NCBI GenBank assembly: GCA_043764095.1
Contig: JAYUKX010000178.1
Span: forward strand, 1-64,000
Direction: 5' to 3'
Origin: M3007 sp043764095
GTDB lineage: Bacteria; Bacteroidota; Bacteroidia; Chitinophagales; Saprospiraceae
DNA length: 64,000 nucleotides
The position numbers were made by a program, and so were the translations under genes. Numbering within the stretch: the first letter of the stretch is position 1; each line of letters starts with the position of its first letter. The notes beneath the pieces are model-generated. The model ran no database searches. It saw nothing but the letters and a program-made list of their open reading frames with translations, and was not told the origin of the DNA. This document shows, piece by piece, positions 7,734 through 16,700 of this stretch.

Positions 7734-8063
7734 ATGAATAGTCCTAACGTACCCGAATGGATGGGTAAATCTCCAAGGAAGGTTTACTGCGATCCGCCTG
7801 ACCTCAATTTTAGAGTTTATCAGGCACCGGTTGAAGAAAATGAGGAATCAGGTGGTTGTGCCCCTGTTTTGCTCGGTGGTATTGCTCTTTGTGTAGCATG
7901 TATTTTCGGTATGTCTCGTGAATCCTCTGCGGGTGTTGGCCAATCAATCGTAACTGAATCAATTGTTCAATCTAAAACTGATCTTCTATCAACATTCATT
8001 TCAACTCACTTTAAAAGTATCCCCTCAAAAAGTGGGGGTAAATTATTTCTTTTAAAATATTGA
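7734..8063 (+). CDS. Small single-pass membrane protein of unknown function
   Basis: 109 residues from the ATG at 7734, one base after the stop of the RHH-like gene. The N-terminal 50 residues are polar (PDLNFRVYQAPVEENEESGG); a single hydrophobic segment follows (APVLLGGIALCVACIFGM, about 54-71), then a polar tail. The last 16 codons (SIPSKSGGKLFLLKY) lie inside the left arm of the inverted-repeat element at 8017-8200, so the original C-terminus may have been replaced by an insertion. Function unknown. Confidence 0.5.
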   Translation: MNSPNVPEWMGKSPRKVYCDPPDLNFRVYQAPVEENEESGGCAPVLLGGIALCVACIFGMSRESSAGVGQSIVTESIVQSKTDLLSTFISTHFKSIPSKSGGKLFLLKY

Positions 8064-8200
8064 ACAAAATTTTATTCTTCACCGAGGGCAATTAAATAGG
8101 ATAAAAAGAATAAAATTCTGATTTTTGCATGCTTTAAAAGATATAATTTACACTATAAATATTTTTTTAACATACTTACCCCCATTTTTTGAGGGGATAC
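8017..8200. mobile_element. MITE-like imperfect palindrome
   Basis: The ends are inverted repeats of 25 bases with one mismatch (8017-8041 against 8176-8200; outer sequence GTATCCCCTC). The inner parts also pair: TTTCTTTTAAA near 8046 with TTTAAAAGATA near 8134, and AATTTTATTCTT (about 8069) with AAGAATAAAATT (about 8107). The right arm carries an extra A/T-rich stretch. Each end can also form its own CCCC/GGGG hairpin. There is no coding capacity. It overlaps the 3' end of the gene at 7734. A non-autonomous element is the simplest reading; a large terminator is the alternative. Confidence 0.6.
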
Positions 8201-8240
8201 AAAAAAAGTAGGCAAAAAAGGCTTCATCCGCCTCCACTTT

Positions 8241-8297
8241 CATCCTGAGCATAGTCGAAGCACAAGCAAAACCTGCATACTTCGACAGGCTCAGCAT
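8241..8297. repeat. REP-like inverted repeat
   Basis: CATCCTGAGC...GTCGAAG (8241-8260) and CTTCGAC...GCTCAGCAT (8280-8297) form an imperfect inverted repeat with a 19-base spacer. Text of this type (CTTCGAC...GCTCAGC...ATG) is a widespread interspersed repeat in Bacteroidota and other bacteria. The rest of the gene-free stretch 8064-8404 holds the MITE-like element and otherwise only A/T-rich sequence. Confidence 0.6.
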
Positions 8298-8404
8298 AAA
8301 TTTTTCTAAGGCCGGTTTTGCCACACTTGGGGTTCTGTACTTTATTTAAAATCCTAAAATATACCACTAAAAATAAAAGTGTACGGTTGAAAATCCATTT
8401 TCAT

Positions 8405-9262
8405 TTATTTGTGACCCAAATAAGAGGCTAGTGGAAGTCCAATAATTCCTGCATCAATTTTTGTGATATGCCAACGACCTAAATTAGCGGCAAATATTTG
8501 ATCCATTTTTGGCCCGCCAAAAGCAATATTGGTTGGATTGGCCAAGGTATGTGCTTCCCAATCTTCTATCAGCATCGAAATGGCTTGCTCGGTTGTTACC
8601 TTAAAGATTTTATTGGGCGAATAACAAGATACATATAAGTTGCCATCAACATCAAAAGCCAGTCCATCAGGGGTAGTTTCGGGCAACGTACAGTATAATG
8701 TGCGCGCTCCTGCACTACCATCGGGGTGAATGGCTACACGCTCTACTCCCGGCAAAAAAGTAAGTGCAATATATAAATACTGCCCACTTGGGTCTAATGC
8801 CAAGCCATTGGAAAAATTGAATGGCCCGTTGTGCCAGATGTGTCCTTTTCCATCGGGCGAAAACTTCAATATTTTTCCGTTGACCTGCCGAAAAGTACCA
8901 CTTTCACTTACATACAAATATCCTTTTTGATCAAAAACCGGGTAGTTGGGAATATTGAACAAGTGTCCTTCAGCACCATTGGCAAATTGTTCCAAATGTA
9001 GCGATTGGAGATCAAGTTTCCAGACACATTTTTTACCCAAATCGCAAATAGCAAGCCATTCCGCGCCCATACTAAACGCAATACCTAAAATAAAGCCACC
9101 AGTATTGGCGACTTCTTCTACTTGGGTGCCGTCGGGGGAAATGCGGTAAATTTGGCCAGCCTCACCACCCGCCCAGATACTGCCATCAGGGTGGACTGCG
9201 ATACATTCTGGATGGTCAAGGCCATCGGCAAATATGGTTGATTTTGACAAGAGTGGATGCAT
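8405..9262 (-). CDS. SMP-30/gluconolactonase-family protein
   Basis: 285 residues, a normal length for a six-bladed propeller of the SMP-30/gluconolactonase/LRE family, which hydrolyses sugar lactones in a metal-dependent way. Family positions are recognisable: the N-terminal acidic ligand in HPEC (near residue 19), the Asn in FSNGLALDPSG (near 150) and the Asp in TPDGLAFDVDG (near 202). No signal peptide, so cytoplasmic. It is the third gene of a minus-strand set after an UxuA-like dehydratase and an aldose-epimerase-like protein, which points to oxidation or dehydration of an acid sugar. Exact lactone unknown. Confidence 0.87.
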   Translation of the reverse strand: MHPLLSKSTIFADGLDHPECIAVHPDGSIWAGGEAGQIYRISPDGTQVEEVANTGGFILGIAFSMGAEWLAICDLGKKCVWKLDLQSLHLEQFANGAEGHLFNIPNYPVFDQKGYLYVSESGTFRQVNGKILKFSPDGKGHIWHNGPFNFSNGLALDPSGQYLYIALTFLPGVERVAIHPDGSAGARTLYCTLPETTPDGLAFDVDGNLYVSCYSPNKIFKVTTEQAISMLIEDWEAHTLANPTNIAFGGPKMDQIFAANLGRWHITKIDAGIIGLPLASYLGHK

Positions 9263-9344
9263 TATTTTAGCAATAAGATGTATAAAATGTGATAAAAACC
9301 AAAGTATAATTGTGCTAAATCAGTAAATTTTACAGACACATGTT

Positions 9345-10391
9345 CTATAAAAAATCGCCTTCAAAACCCGTTGCCTCTAATTGTGTGGTGAGGACTTGCC
9401 CGGCTTCGAGGCGCAGCCATTCTCCTTCGTTGATGGCATTTTGTGGATCGGGCCTCCAACGATTGGTCCAAGGTTCTAGGGCAACGGCGTAGGTATTGCC
9501 CCACCAAGGAGCATCTTGCGAAGCGTACCGCTCTTGCCAATACCAAACATGTTTAAAAATACGCGCATCCCACCGCACCGCAAATCCTACGTTTTTGGCC
9601 TCGTTTTTTAGGGCGTAATAGGCTTGGTCGTCAAATCCCGACAAGAAGGCTAGGTCGCTATATGGTGCTGCTGAATGGGGCGGAACAATACTAGCATCGT
9701 CTTCTTTTCCATTGATATTGAGCACTTTAGGATAGCCACTTTCTATATCTGGCTGAAACCGTCGGTGTGGTGGCATACTTGGATCTGCGTAAAAAGTACG
9801 GGCATTGGTTGTTATTTTAGCGCCATCTTCCAAAAAAGGCAACCCAAATGCGATATGATGCCCCCAAGCAATATCAAGGTGAGTGGCGGATTCATTGGTG
9901 AGTTTTTCATCGATAAACAAGGTGGCTTTGTCTGCTACCAAAGTCAATGTTTTTTCAATTAACAAGGGGATGCGCAGCGGACGTGTCCAAAGTTTTACAC
10001 TTACTTTTTCTGGTGTATTTTCTATGATTGCATACTTCCAAGGCGTGAGCGAAACCTCTCCATGCTGCCCGAGTACTGCGCCACGATAGTTGAATCCGGG
10101 GCTATTGGGCAATATTTCTTGCCAGCCGCCGTAGTAATAATCCTCGAATTGGTTATTGGTATTGCGTTGTTGAGAAAAATCCACATTTGGGTTTATAATA
10201 CCTTTGGCCAGACGTAGCATAAAGTCCACATCCTTGGGTTTGTATCGAAACTCAAAAATATCGCTACCTCTTCCGGCGAGGATACCAATACGCAGATAAT
10301 CATTTTCCATCCAAACGACTGGCATGTTTTTGTACACCCAATCATCGGAGATAGTGCATTTGTTTGTGGGAAACAGTGGTGTTTTTTCCAT
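9345..10391 (-). CDS. Aldose 1-epimerase-like protein (DUF4432 type)
   Basis: 348 residues with the beta-sandwich pattern of galactose-mutarotase-like proteins. Conserved-looking catalytic surroundings include WGHHIAFG (His pair near residue 175) and the C-terminal ALEPWTNRW. This resembles the DUF4432 group rather than classic GalM. Probable role: interconverting anomers of the sugar handled by the neighbouring dehydratase and lactonase. It starts 19 bases after the stop of the UxuA-like gene. No signal peptide. Family placement is from recall of motifs; substrate not determinable. Confidence 0.72.
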   Translation of the reverse strand: MEKTPLFPTNKCTISDDWVYKNMPVVWMENDYLRIGILAGRGSDIFEFRYKPKDVDFMLRLAKGIINPNVDFSQQRNTNNQFEDYYYGGWQEILPNSPGFNYRGAVLGQHGEVSLTPWKYAIIENTPEKVSVKLWTRPLRIPLLIEKTLTLVADKATLFIDEKLTNESATHLDIAWGHHIAFGLPFLEDGAKITTNARTFYADPSMPPHRRFQPDIESGYPKVLNINGKEDDASIVPPHSAAPYSDLAFLSGFDDQAYYALKNEAKNVGFAVRWDARIFKHVWYWQERYASQDAPWWGNTYAVALEPWTNRWRPDPQNAINEGEWLRLEAGQVLTTQLEATGFEGDFL

Positions 10392-10410
10392 ATTTAATTT
10401 TTAAAATAAA

Positions 10411-11484
10411 TCATTCATTTTCAATGGCTTGCAATACGCCCCGCATATAGCCCAATGCGTACGCTTTACCTGCATGCCAGGGCGCGTTACACGACATTTC
10501 GGGGGTATGGTCGGGAATGATTACGCCATCGTAGTTATTTTTTTTCAAGATACGCAATACGCGTACCATATCAATATCTCCTTCATCCACAAATGCTTCG
10601 CGGTAATTAGGTACTTTCCCAATGACATTTCGGAAATGGATATAACCGATATTTCCAGCTGCGGCGTGCCTGTCGAGCAGTTGATACAAGTCGCCATCGG
10701 GCATTTCCTGTAAGGTACCTAGACAAAATTCAAAACCGTTAGAAGGGCTGGCGGAACATGCCAGCAACCGCTCATATTCGGTAAAAGAGTGAAATAATCG
10801 GGCGGTACCGCGCATTTCGGGTAGTGGCGGATCATCGGGATGTGCGACCATACGTACACCGCACTCTTCGGCAATGGGCAGTATTTCTTGCAAGAACCAG
10901 TTCAAACGCTCCCACATTTCGGATCTTGATACAGGAGCCAAGTTGCCTGCTTTTGCTGCGGTATCGTAGGTCATGTTCCATACCATACCATTGGGGATCG
11001 GCATATTGGCATCAATACTGTCTTGGTCGAATACGACGGACATGGCCGCTCCCCTACCCTTAGGGCCGCTCGTCCAGCCCCACACACCTGCCAGGCTAAA
11101 ATAGTAACCCATAATTGGAATACCTGCTTTACCGATATTGCGGAGCATTTGTTTTAAGTTTTCGATTTGTTGGTGCTTATTGGGGCCGTCAAGCAGGATA
11201 TCGTACCAATGTGCTGGATCAAAATTTTCGATTGCAGCCCAGGTCAGTCCGTGCGATTCGATTTGTTTTTTTAATAGCAATAGGTCTTCCAATTCCCAAA
11301 GTTTGCCCTGGTTTTGCGTAATTCCCCAGCCGTTGAGGTAATTTTGGGTTAGGGAAGGACTGTCTCCGCCTTTTACATAATCGACTAATTGTACGACAAT
11401 ATGGGTGGCACCACACTGTTTGGCAAAGCGGAAATTTTGGTCATTTAGCAGGCTTTTGTAAAGACCTAAGCCGAGTTTTATCAT
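10411..11484 (-). CDS. Mannonate dehydratase family protein (UxuA-like)
   Basis: 357 residues. The family dehydrates D-mannonate to 2-keto-3-deoxy-gluconate in hexuronate catabolism, using Fe/Mn in a TIM barrel. Expected metal-site segments are seen in order: AHPDDPPLPE (near residue 212), FCLGTLQEM (near 245), HFRNVIG (near 274), DEGDIDM (near 290) and PDHTPEM (near 313). First gene of the three-gene minus-strand cluster. The partners uxaC and uxaB are not in the window, so a related substrate handled by a paralogous dehydratase is possible. Confidence 0.85.
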   Translation of the reverse strand: MIKLGLGLYKSLLNDQNFRFAKQCGATHIVVQLVDYVKGGDSPSLTQNYLNGWGITQNQGKLWELEDLLLLKKQIESHGLTWAAIENFDPAHWYDILLDGPNKHQQIENLKQMLRNIGKAGIPIMGYYFSLAGVWGWTSGPKGRGAAMSVVFDQDSIDANMPIPNGMVWNMTYDTAAKAGNLAPVSRSEMWERLNWFLQEILPIAEECGVRMVAHPDDPPLPEMRGTARLFHSFTEYERLLACSASPSNGFEFCLGTLQEMPDGDLYQLLDRHAAAGNIGYIHFRNVIGKVPNYREAFVDEGDIDMVRVLRILKKNNYDGVIIPDHTPEMSCNAPWHAGKAYALGYMRGVLQAIENE

Positions 11485-11607
11485 GTATGGGTTATGATTT
11501 TTTCTGCATTTTGAAGCGAACGTAAAGTTACATGGTTTTCTGGTGAAAGATTTTATTTTATGCTATAAATTTTGAGTAAATCACGTGATATGTAGGGAGA
11601 AAAGAAA

Positions 11608-11615
11608 TACCTTTG
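11608..11615 (+). promoter_or_regulatory. -7 box upstream of the propeller lipoprotein gene
   Basis: TACCTTTG is a full match to TAnnTTTG, 46 bases before the ATG at 11662. No good -33 element at the expected spacing. Confidence 0.45.
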
Positions 11616-11661
11616 GCTATCGAAATGCCGCGTTGTTTACGCTGCAAAAACGCACCGTAAT

Positions 11662-12822
11662 ATGGTTTCTTTTTCTTCAAAAACGAGTTATTTATGCTCA
11701 TTGCTGTTCTTTTGGGTGGGAATTACTGCAATTTCTGCTTGTAAGGATGAATCTGATGATTTCACTTCAGGCAATTTTTATCCAATTGACCCTAAAGAGG
11801 TGGATCCGGTAACGCCTATTGATACGACTACGGTCATTGATCCACCTGATTCTTGTTGGGTAGCACCTATTTCGATCACTAAAGCAGGGGATTTTAATAC
11901 TTTATTTACCCGTTATGGTGGAGGATGGACGGGCGGCGATGCTACCTATTCTATTCCTTTACCAGATGGTCGGGTATTGTGGTTGTTTGGGGATAGTTTT
12001 ATGGGTACGGTTCGGCCTGATCGCAGTCGACCGCCGAGTGGGTTTCAACGGAATGCTTTTGTGGTGCAGGATGGAACTAATTTAACGACTTTGACTGGTG
12101 GCGCGACGGCCTATATGACACCTACGGATGCGGGTTGGTGGTATTGGCCGGGTCATGGTATTGCGTATAATGATACTTTGCAGGTGATGCTTTTTGGTTT
12201 TAAATCGACGGGTGGTGGTGCGTGGGATTTTGCCTACGCTAGTGTAGATGTGGCGACTTTTCATTTACCAGATTTTACGCTTTTGTCGCTGGAAAGAAAG
12301 GTGGCTGATCCGGCTACTAATTATGGTGCTTGCTTGCTGGAGGATGGAGGTTATACGTATATTTATGGTTCGGAGAAGGTCGGTTTTTCTAAGTTTTTGC
12401 ATGTGGCGCGGGTGCCGGGGCATAACTTAAATGGTGCTTGGGAGTATTTTACGGGTACGGGTTGGAGTGCTGATCCGATGGCGAGTGGGCGTGTTTTTGC
12501 GAGTGTTTCTGACCAGTTTTCGGTGTTTAAAAAGGGGGATAAATTTTACTTGATGACGCAGCACCATATTCTTGGTGGGGAAATTTATTTGTATGACTCG
12601 GATGCTCCTGCTGTGGGTTTTGACCACAAAAGAACGATATATTGTACGCCTGAACACAAGAAGGGTAATCTTTTTACTTATAATGCTTTTGCTCATCCTG
12701 AGTTTTCTGATGATGGGGCGTTGTTGGTGTCTTATAATGTAAATAGTTTTGTTTTTGGTGATTTGTTTCAAAATGCTGATAATTACCGGCCTTATTTTGT
12801 TCGGGTGAGGGGGTGGGAATAG
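11662..12822 (+). CDS. Lipoprotein with beta-propeller-like domain (DUF5005-like)
   Basis: 386 residues. SPII signal peptide with lipobox ISAC and acylated C27, a Pro/Thr/Asp linker (about 35-65), then a five-bladed-propeller-like domain. Recognisable segments are LPDGRVLWLFGDSFMG (near 110), FQRNAFVV, YWPGHGIAYND and the C-terminal LLVSYNVNSFVFGDL. The pattern matches carbohydrate-associated DUF5005/DUF4185-type proteins in Bacteroidota, which resemble glycoside hydrolases of inverting propeller families; catalysis is not shown. It is transcribed alone, divergent from the uxuA-like cluster. The 3' half is unusually G/T-rich on the coding strand compared with neighbours. Confidence 0.7.
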   Translation: MVSFSSKTSYLCSLLFFWVGITAISACKDESDDFTSGNFYPIDPKEVDPVTPIDTTTVIDPPDSCWVAPISITKAGDFNTLFTRYGGGWTGGDATYSIPLPDGRVLWLFGDSFMGTVRPDRSRPPSGFQRNAFVVQDGTNLTTLTGGATAYMTPTDAGWWYWPGHGIAYNDTLQVMLFGFKSTGGGAWDFAYASVDVATFHLPDFTLLSLERKVADPATNYGACLLEDGGYTYIYGSEKVGFSKFLHVARVPGHNLNGAWEYFTGTGWSADPMASGRVFASVSDQFSVFKKGDKFYLMTQHHILGGEIYLYDSDAPAVGFDHKRTIYCTPEHKKGNLFTYNAFAHPEFSDDGALLVSYNVNSFVFGDLFQNADNYRPYFVRVRGWE

Positions 12823-12851
12823 TTTTTATTAAAGGCATCACTTTAAATGTC

Positions 12852-12900
12852 GGGGGATTGAAAAATAACATCGCAATTGCTCAAATTTTCTTCAATCCCC
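12852..12900. terminator. Inverted repeat between convergent genes
   Basis: GGGGATTGAA (12853-12862) pairs with TTCAATCCCC (12891-12900) across a 28-base loop. It lies between the stops of the convergent genes at 12822 and 12919. Probable shared terminator, though the loop is long and there is no strong T run. Confidence 0.45.
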
Positions 12901-12918
12901 TCAACGCTTTTTTCAGTA

Positions 12919-13725
12919 CTACTTAGGCTTTGCAGTCCACTCAAATCCCCAATCGTAAATGATACAACCGAAGACCGTCAAGTCAACGGTTTGTTTTGAT
13001 TTAATAGCGGATGTAGTAGCGCTAGATATTTTGTACACCTCTGTTAATACGTCGTTTGGATCAAAAACACTTACCTGCTTTATGGTCAATTCTGTTTCAT
13101 CAGCGTTCAATGTCCAAGTAGTTGGAGCGCGGAATCCATCAAATTGGCAAGAACCTGTACCGCCTGTTACTGGACCGTAATCGAGCGTGAAAGTGCCGTC
13201 AGATTTGAAAGAGAACACATTGTCCTTTTCGCAGTCAAAAATTTGCTCTGTTTCTGGATCAGCAGCCGCACATTTTCCAAGTTTAGATTTCCATTGCCAA
13301 TTGTAAGTCGTCAATAAGTACGATACACTTGCTTCTGTTGTGATAATAAAATCGTTGCTGGCTGTTTTACCTTTTGTATCTTCTGCCTCAAATTTGAAAC
13401 GGATTGGTGTGGTAAGGCCATCTGCTGAAAGCACATAAGTCTGGGTGTGCGACAATGTAGTAACTGTTTGGGTACCAGCAGTACCAAAAGTAGCATCAAC
13501 GTCGGTTCCTTTGTACTTTGTAATTTTTAACGATTTTAAACCCGCTGGTGCAGTAACTGTTGCAGTAACCGATGCAGTTGCGCCGATTTTGCCACTAAAA
13601 GTAGTAGCCGTAAGTGCAACCGATGGTGCTGGTTGATCCTCATCCTTTTTACAAGCATTAAAAGTGAGTGCCGTGGACAATAGCAGTCCCGTAGTGAATA
13701 GTGAAAGCAATAATTTGAACTTCAT
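12919..13725 (-). CDS. Lipoprotein of unknown function
   Basis: 268 residues with a strong SPII signal (lipobox FNAC, C25 followed by KKDEDQPAP). Residues about 30-130 look like an immunoglobulin-like beta sandwich (repeated Thr/Val strands), and about 135-268 resemble a lipocalin-like stress-of-fold module common in Bacteroidota (YNWQWKSKLG..., FSFKSDGTFTLDYG). Four Cys in the second half could form disulfides. It follows the FG-GAP/UnbV lipoprotein gene by 48 bases on the same strand. Function unknown. Confidence 0.75.
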   Translation of the reverse strand: MKFKLLLSLFTTGLLLSTALTFNACKKDEDQPAPSVALTATTFSGKIGATASVTATVTAPAGLKSLKITKYKGTDVDATFGTAGTQTVTTLSHTQTYVLSADGLTTPIRFKFEAEDTKGKTASNDFIITTEASVSYLLTTYNWQWKSKLGKCAAADPETEQIFDCEKDNVFSFKSDGTFTLDYGPVTGGTGSCQFDGFRAPTTWTLNADETELTIKQVSVFDPNDVLTEVYKISSATTSAIKSKQTVDLTVFGCIIYDWGFEWTAKPK

Positions 13726-13773
13726 GTTAAAATGATTTAAATGATAAATAAATGAGAACTGGTTGGTGTTTGA

Positions 13774-16700
13774 TTATATTGGTGTTTTTTTATTTTTAAT
13801 AGTATCGTTATTCCTTTTTTCAAATACGCGCAATTGGCCATCATCCATGCCCGCGAGCAGGATTTTTTTGCCCGATTTCCCTTTCAAAAACACGAGGCAT
13901 TCCCCTACTCCATCCAGCAAAAAACCACTCTTTGATGGCTCAATGGGCAAAAAATCGCCTTTCCCATTGCCCAATAATAATAAACCATTGAAGGCATCGT
14001 ATGGGCCAGTAGAGACATTGGGGGCGGATGAATTACCCGACAGCACAATATCAATATTGCCATCGCCATTCAAATCATCACAAAGTATGGCATTAATTGG
14101 AGCAAATTGTGCCTGAATGGGTAGTATTTTTGATACAAATCGACCATTTTTCTGTATAAAACAAGCCGATTGTACATATTCGCATTTCTGTTTGTAAGCA
14201 TTTGACAATGCTTTTGCGCCTACCATTTCTTGCACTGTTGCAGCGGCATAAAGGGCATACCGAGGAAATTTATTGCCCAAACCACTGATCTGTGCCAGCA
14301 TTTCATTCCTTTGGTGGATTGGTTTTTCTTTGCCCTTTATGGTACGACAAATAATGGCATCCAAACTGCCGTTCGAGTCAAAGTCTTTGGCATAAACGAG
14401 TAACGGTGTCTGTTCTGAAGCACGAAATTTCGTATTTAAGCCAAGATTACCTGCAACAAAATCCAAGTCGCCATTTTGATCTAAATCACTGATATCTAAG
14501 GCATTCCACCAGCCAGCAGTATTTGCTAAACCCATTTCCGCAGTAGCATTGGCGAGTTTTCCCTGATGGTTTTTGAAAACGGTAATGGGCATCCATTCCC
14601 CTACCAAAACCAGGTCGGTAGTGCCATTTTTATCCAAATCTGACCATTGCGCATCATTGATTATGCCTATTTTTTCTAGTTCTGGTGCGACAAATGCCGT
14701 TATATCCGAAAATATGCCACCTTCATTGCGCAACAAATAACTGCGAGCGGGAAGTGGATAAGCGTTGATCTCTGCACTACCACCAATAAACAAGTCTAAA
14801 TCGCCATCGTTATCGTAGTCTGCTGCGGCAATACAATTGGCTGGTGTAGGCATAATGGGCAGGGCATTTTTTGCCCATTTCAGTTGGTTGTTATTGCCAT
14901 TGAGGTACAACCGATCTTGATAAAAAAGGCTACCAATCGGCCATTCACTACTACCGCTCACGATATACAGATCATTTTGGCCGTTATTGTCGGCATCAAA
15001 AATGAGGGCATCGGTATCCTCAAATTCGGCTGTACCAGCCAAATCCGCTCCGTTAAAAGTTCCGTCTGTTTTTTGATAAAACACGCGCCCCGATTGTCCT
15101 TTTGCACCACCGATATAAAAATCCTCCAGCCCATCACCATTCAGGTCGCCGGTAGCGATGGGTGCACCGTTTTTGGAAAAAAGATGTGGCAATAAAGGTT
15201 GGTATTGAAAATCGTTAAAAAGGGTTTCTTGATGGACAAAATCTAAACCATATTGCCCCGTTATTTCTTTTAGCAATGTTGCTTGTGGAGCGTGTGCTTG
15301 TGGCACAGAAAATGGTATTGCATCTGTTTCTTTTAATGTTAACGTTTGGTTCGTTAAAATACTAGTAAGTACCTGTCTGTTTCCATTGGCCCAGTTAATT
15401 TCCAGTGTATCTATGGCGTTATTGGTTCCCAAACCGAAATGCAGTATTTGGGAGACAGAGGACATAAAACCCCGCACGGGATATTGTTCCAAATATTGTT
15501 TTTGCCCGCCCACAGATATAGAAATACGCGCTCCGATACCTGTAACATTTTCAGAATTGCCTAATAATTGTATATTTAAGTAATTGTTTTTTAGCAATTT
15601 GTTGGCATTATTTTCATATACAAATGCCATTTCGTTGATATTATTCACGACCAAATCAAGATCGCCGTCCTTGTCCAAATCTGCATAAACCGCGCCATTA
15701 GAGCAAGATGGTTGTGTTATACTCCATGCTGGGTTATCCGAAAAAGTTAAATCGCAGTTATTTTGAAATATGCGATTGGGCATTTTTTTGCTTTTAAGTT
15801 GCCTGATCTTTGGCATCAGCGCATGGTCGGCTTCGGCTTGGCTTTTAAACATTGAAAGGCTATTGGAATAATCCATAAAGTCTTTGTCCGTAATGTCACG
15901 AAGGTATCCATTGGTGATAAATAGGTCTTTCCAGCCATCGTTGTCCCAATCAGCAAACAATGGGGCCCAACTCCAATCGGTTGCTGAAACACCCGATAAT
16001 TGCGCTATTTCTGCATATTTTTGGTGGGGTAATTCACCGGCCAATTGGAGGGTATTCCGCATCAACTGGGGTTCGTATCCAGCAGCGGAGATCAGTTGCC
16101 ATTTGTCCCAAGTCATCGCCCCAGCCATCGTTTTTTGGCCAAAATCGGTTTCAGGCAGCATATCCATTGTAACGAGATCGGGGCGAGCATCGTTATTAAA
16201 ATCAGCAAAATCGCAGCCCATGCTATTGTAACTTTGGTGCTGGAAATAGTTGGATATTTTATTTGAAAACGTTTTCCTTTCTTCGTTTATGTATAGTAAA
16301 TCATTGTAAATGAAATCATTAGCGACATAAATATCTTGCCAGCCATCGCCATTTATATCTGTAATAGCCAAACCCAAGCCGTAGCCTTCGTATAGGATAC
16401 CCGCCTTACGGGAAATATCGGTAAAGGTTTGGTTGCCATTATTTTGATACAAATGATCGTTACTACTCCCTTCTCCGTTAGTTTTTCTAGGCAAAGGCGT
16501 ATTCACGGTTGCTCGTTCATTAGCATGGTTTAACACATAAAGATCGAGGTCGCCATCGTGGTCGTAATCGAAAAAAGCCGCTTGAGTAGCGTAACCATTA
16601 TCGGCAATTCCATAAGCCATACTTTCTTCGGTAAAGGCGATTGCCCCCTTTTTCCCTTGGTTGATAAAAAGTAAGTTTTTCCTACGCTCCGGTTGTGGAT

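Noticed and set aside
7433..8063. Type II toxin-antitoxin pair (RHH antitoxin plus toxin)
   Set aside because: The downstream protein has a membrane segment and no RelE, MazF, VapC or other known toxin motif; kept as unknown.
6546..8400. Integration of an element into tRNA-Arg with a direct repeat of the tRNA 3' end
   Set aside because: I looked for a second copy of the tRNA 3' end sequence downstream and saw none, and there is no integrase.
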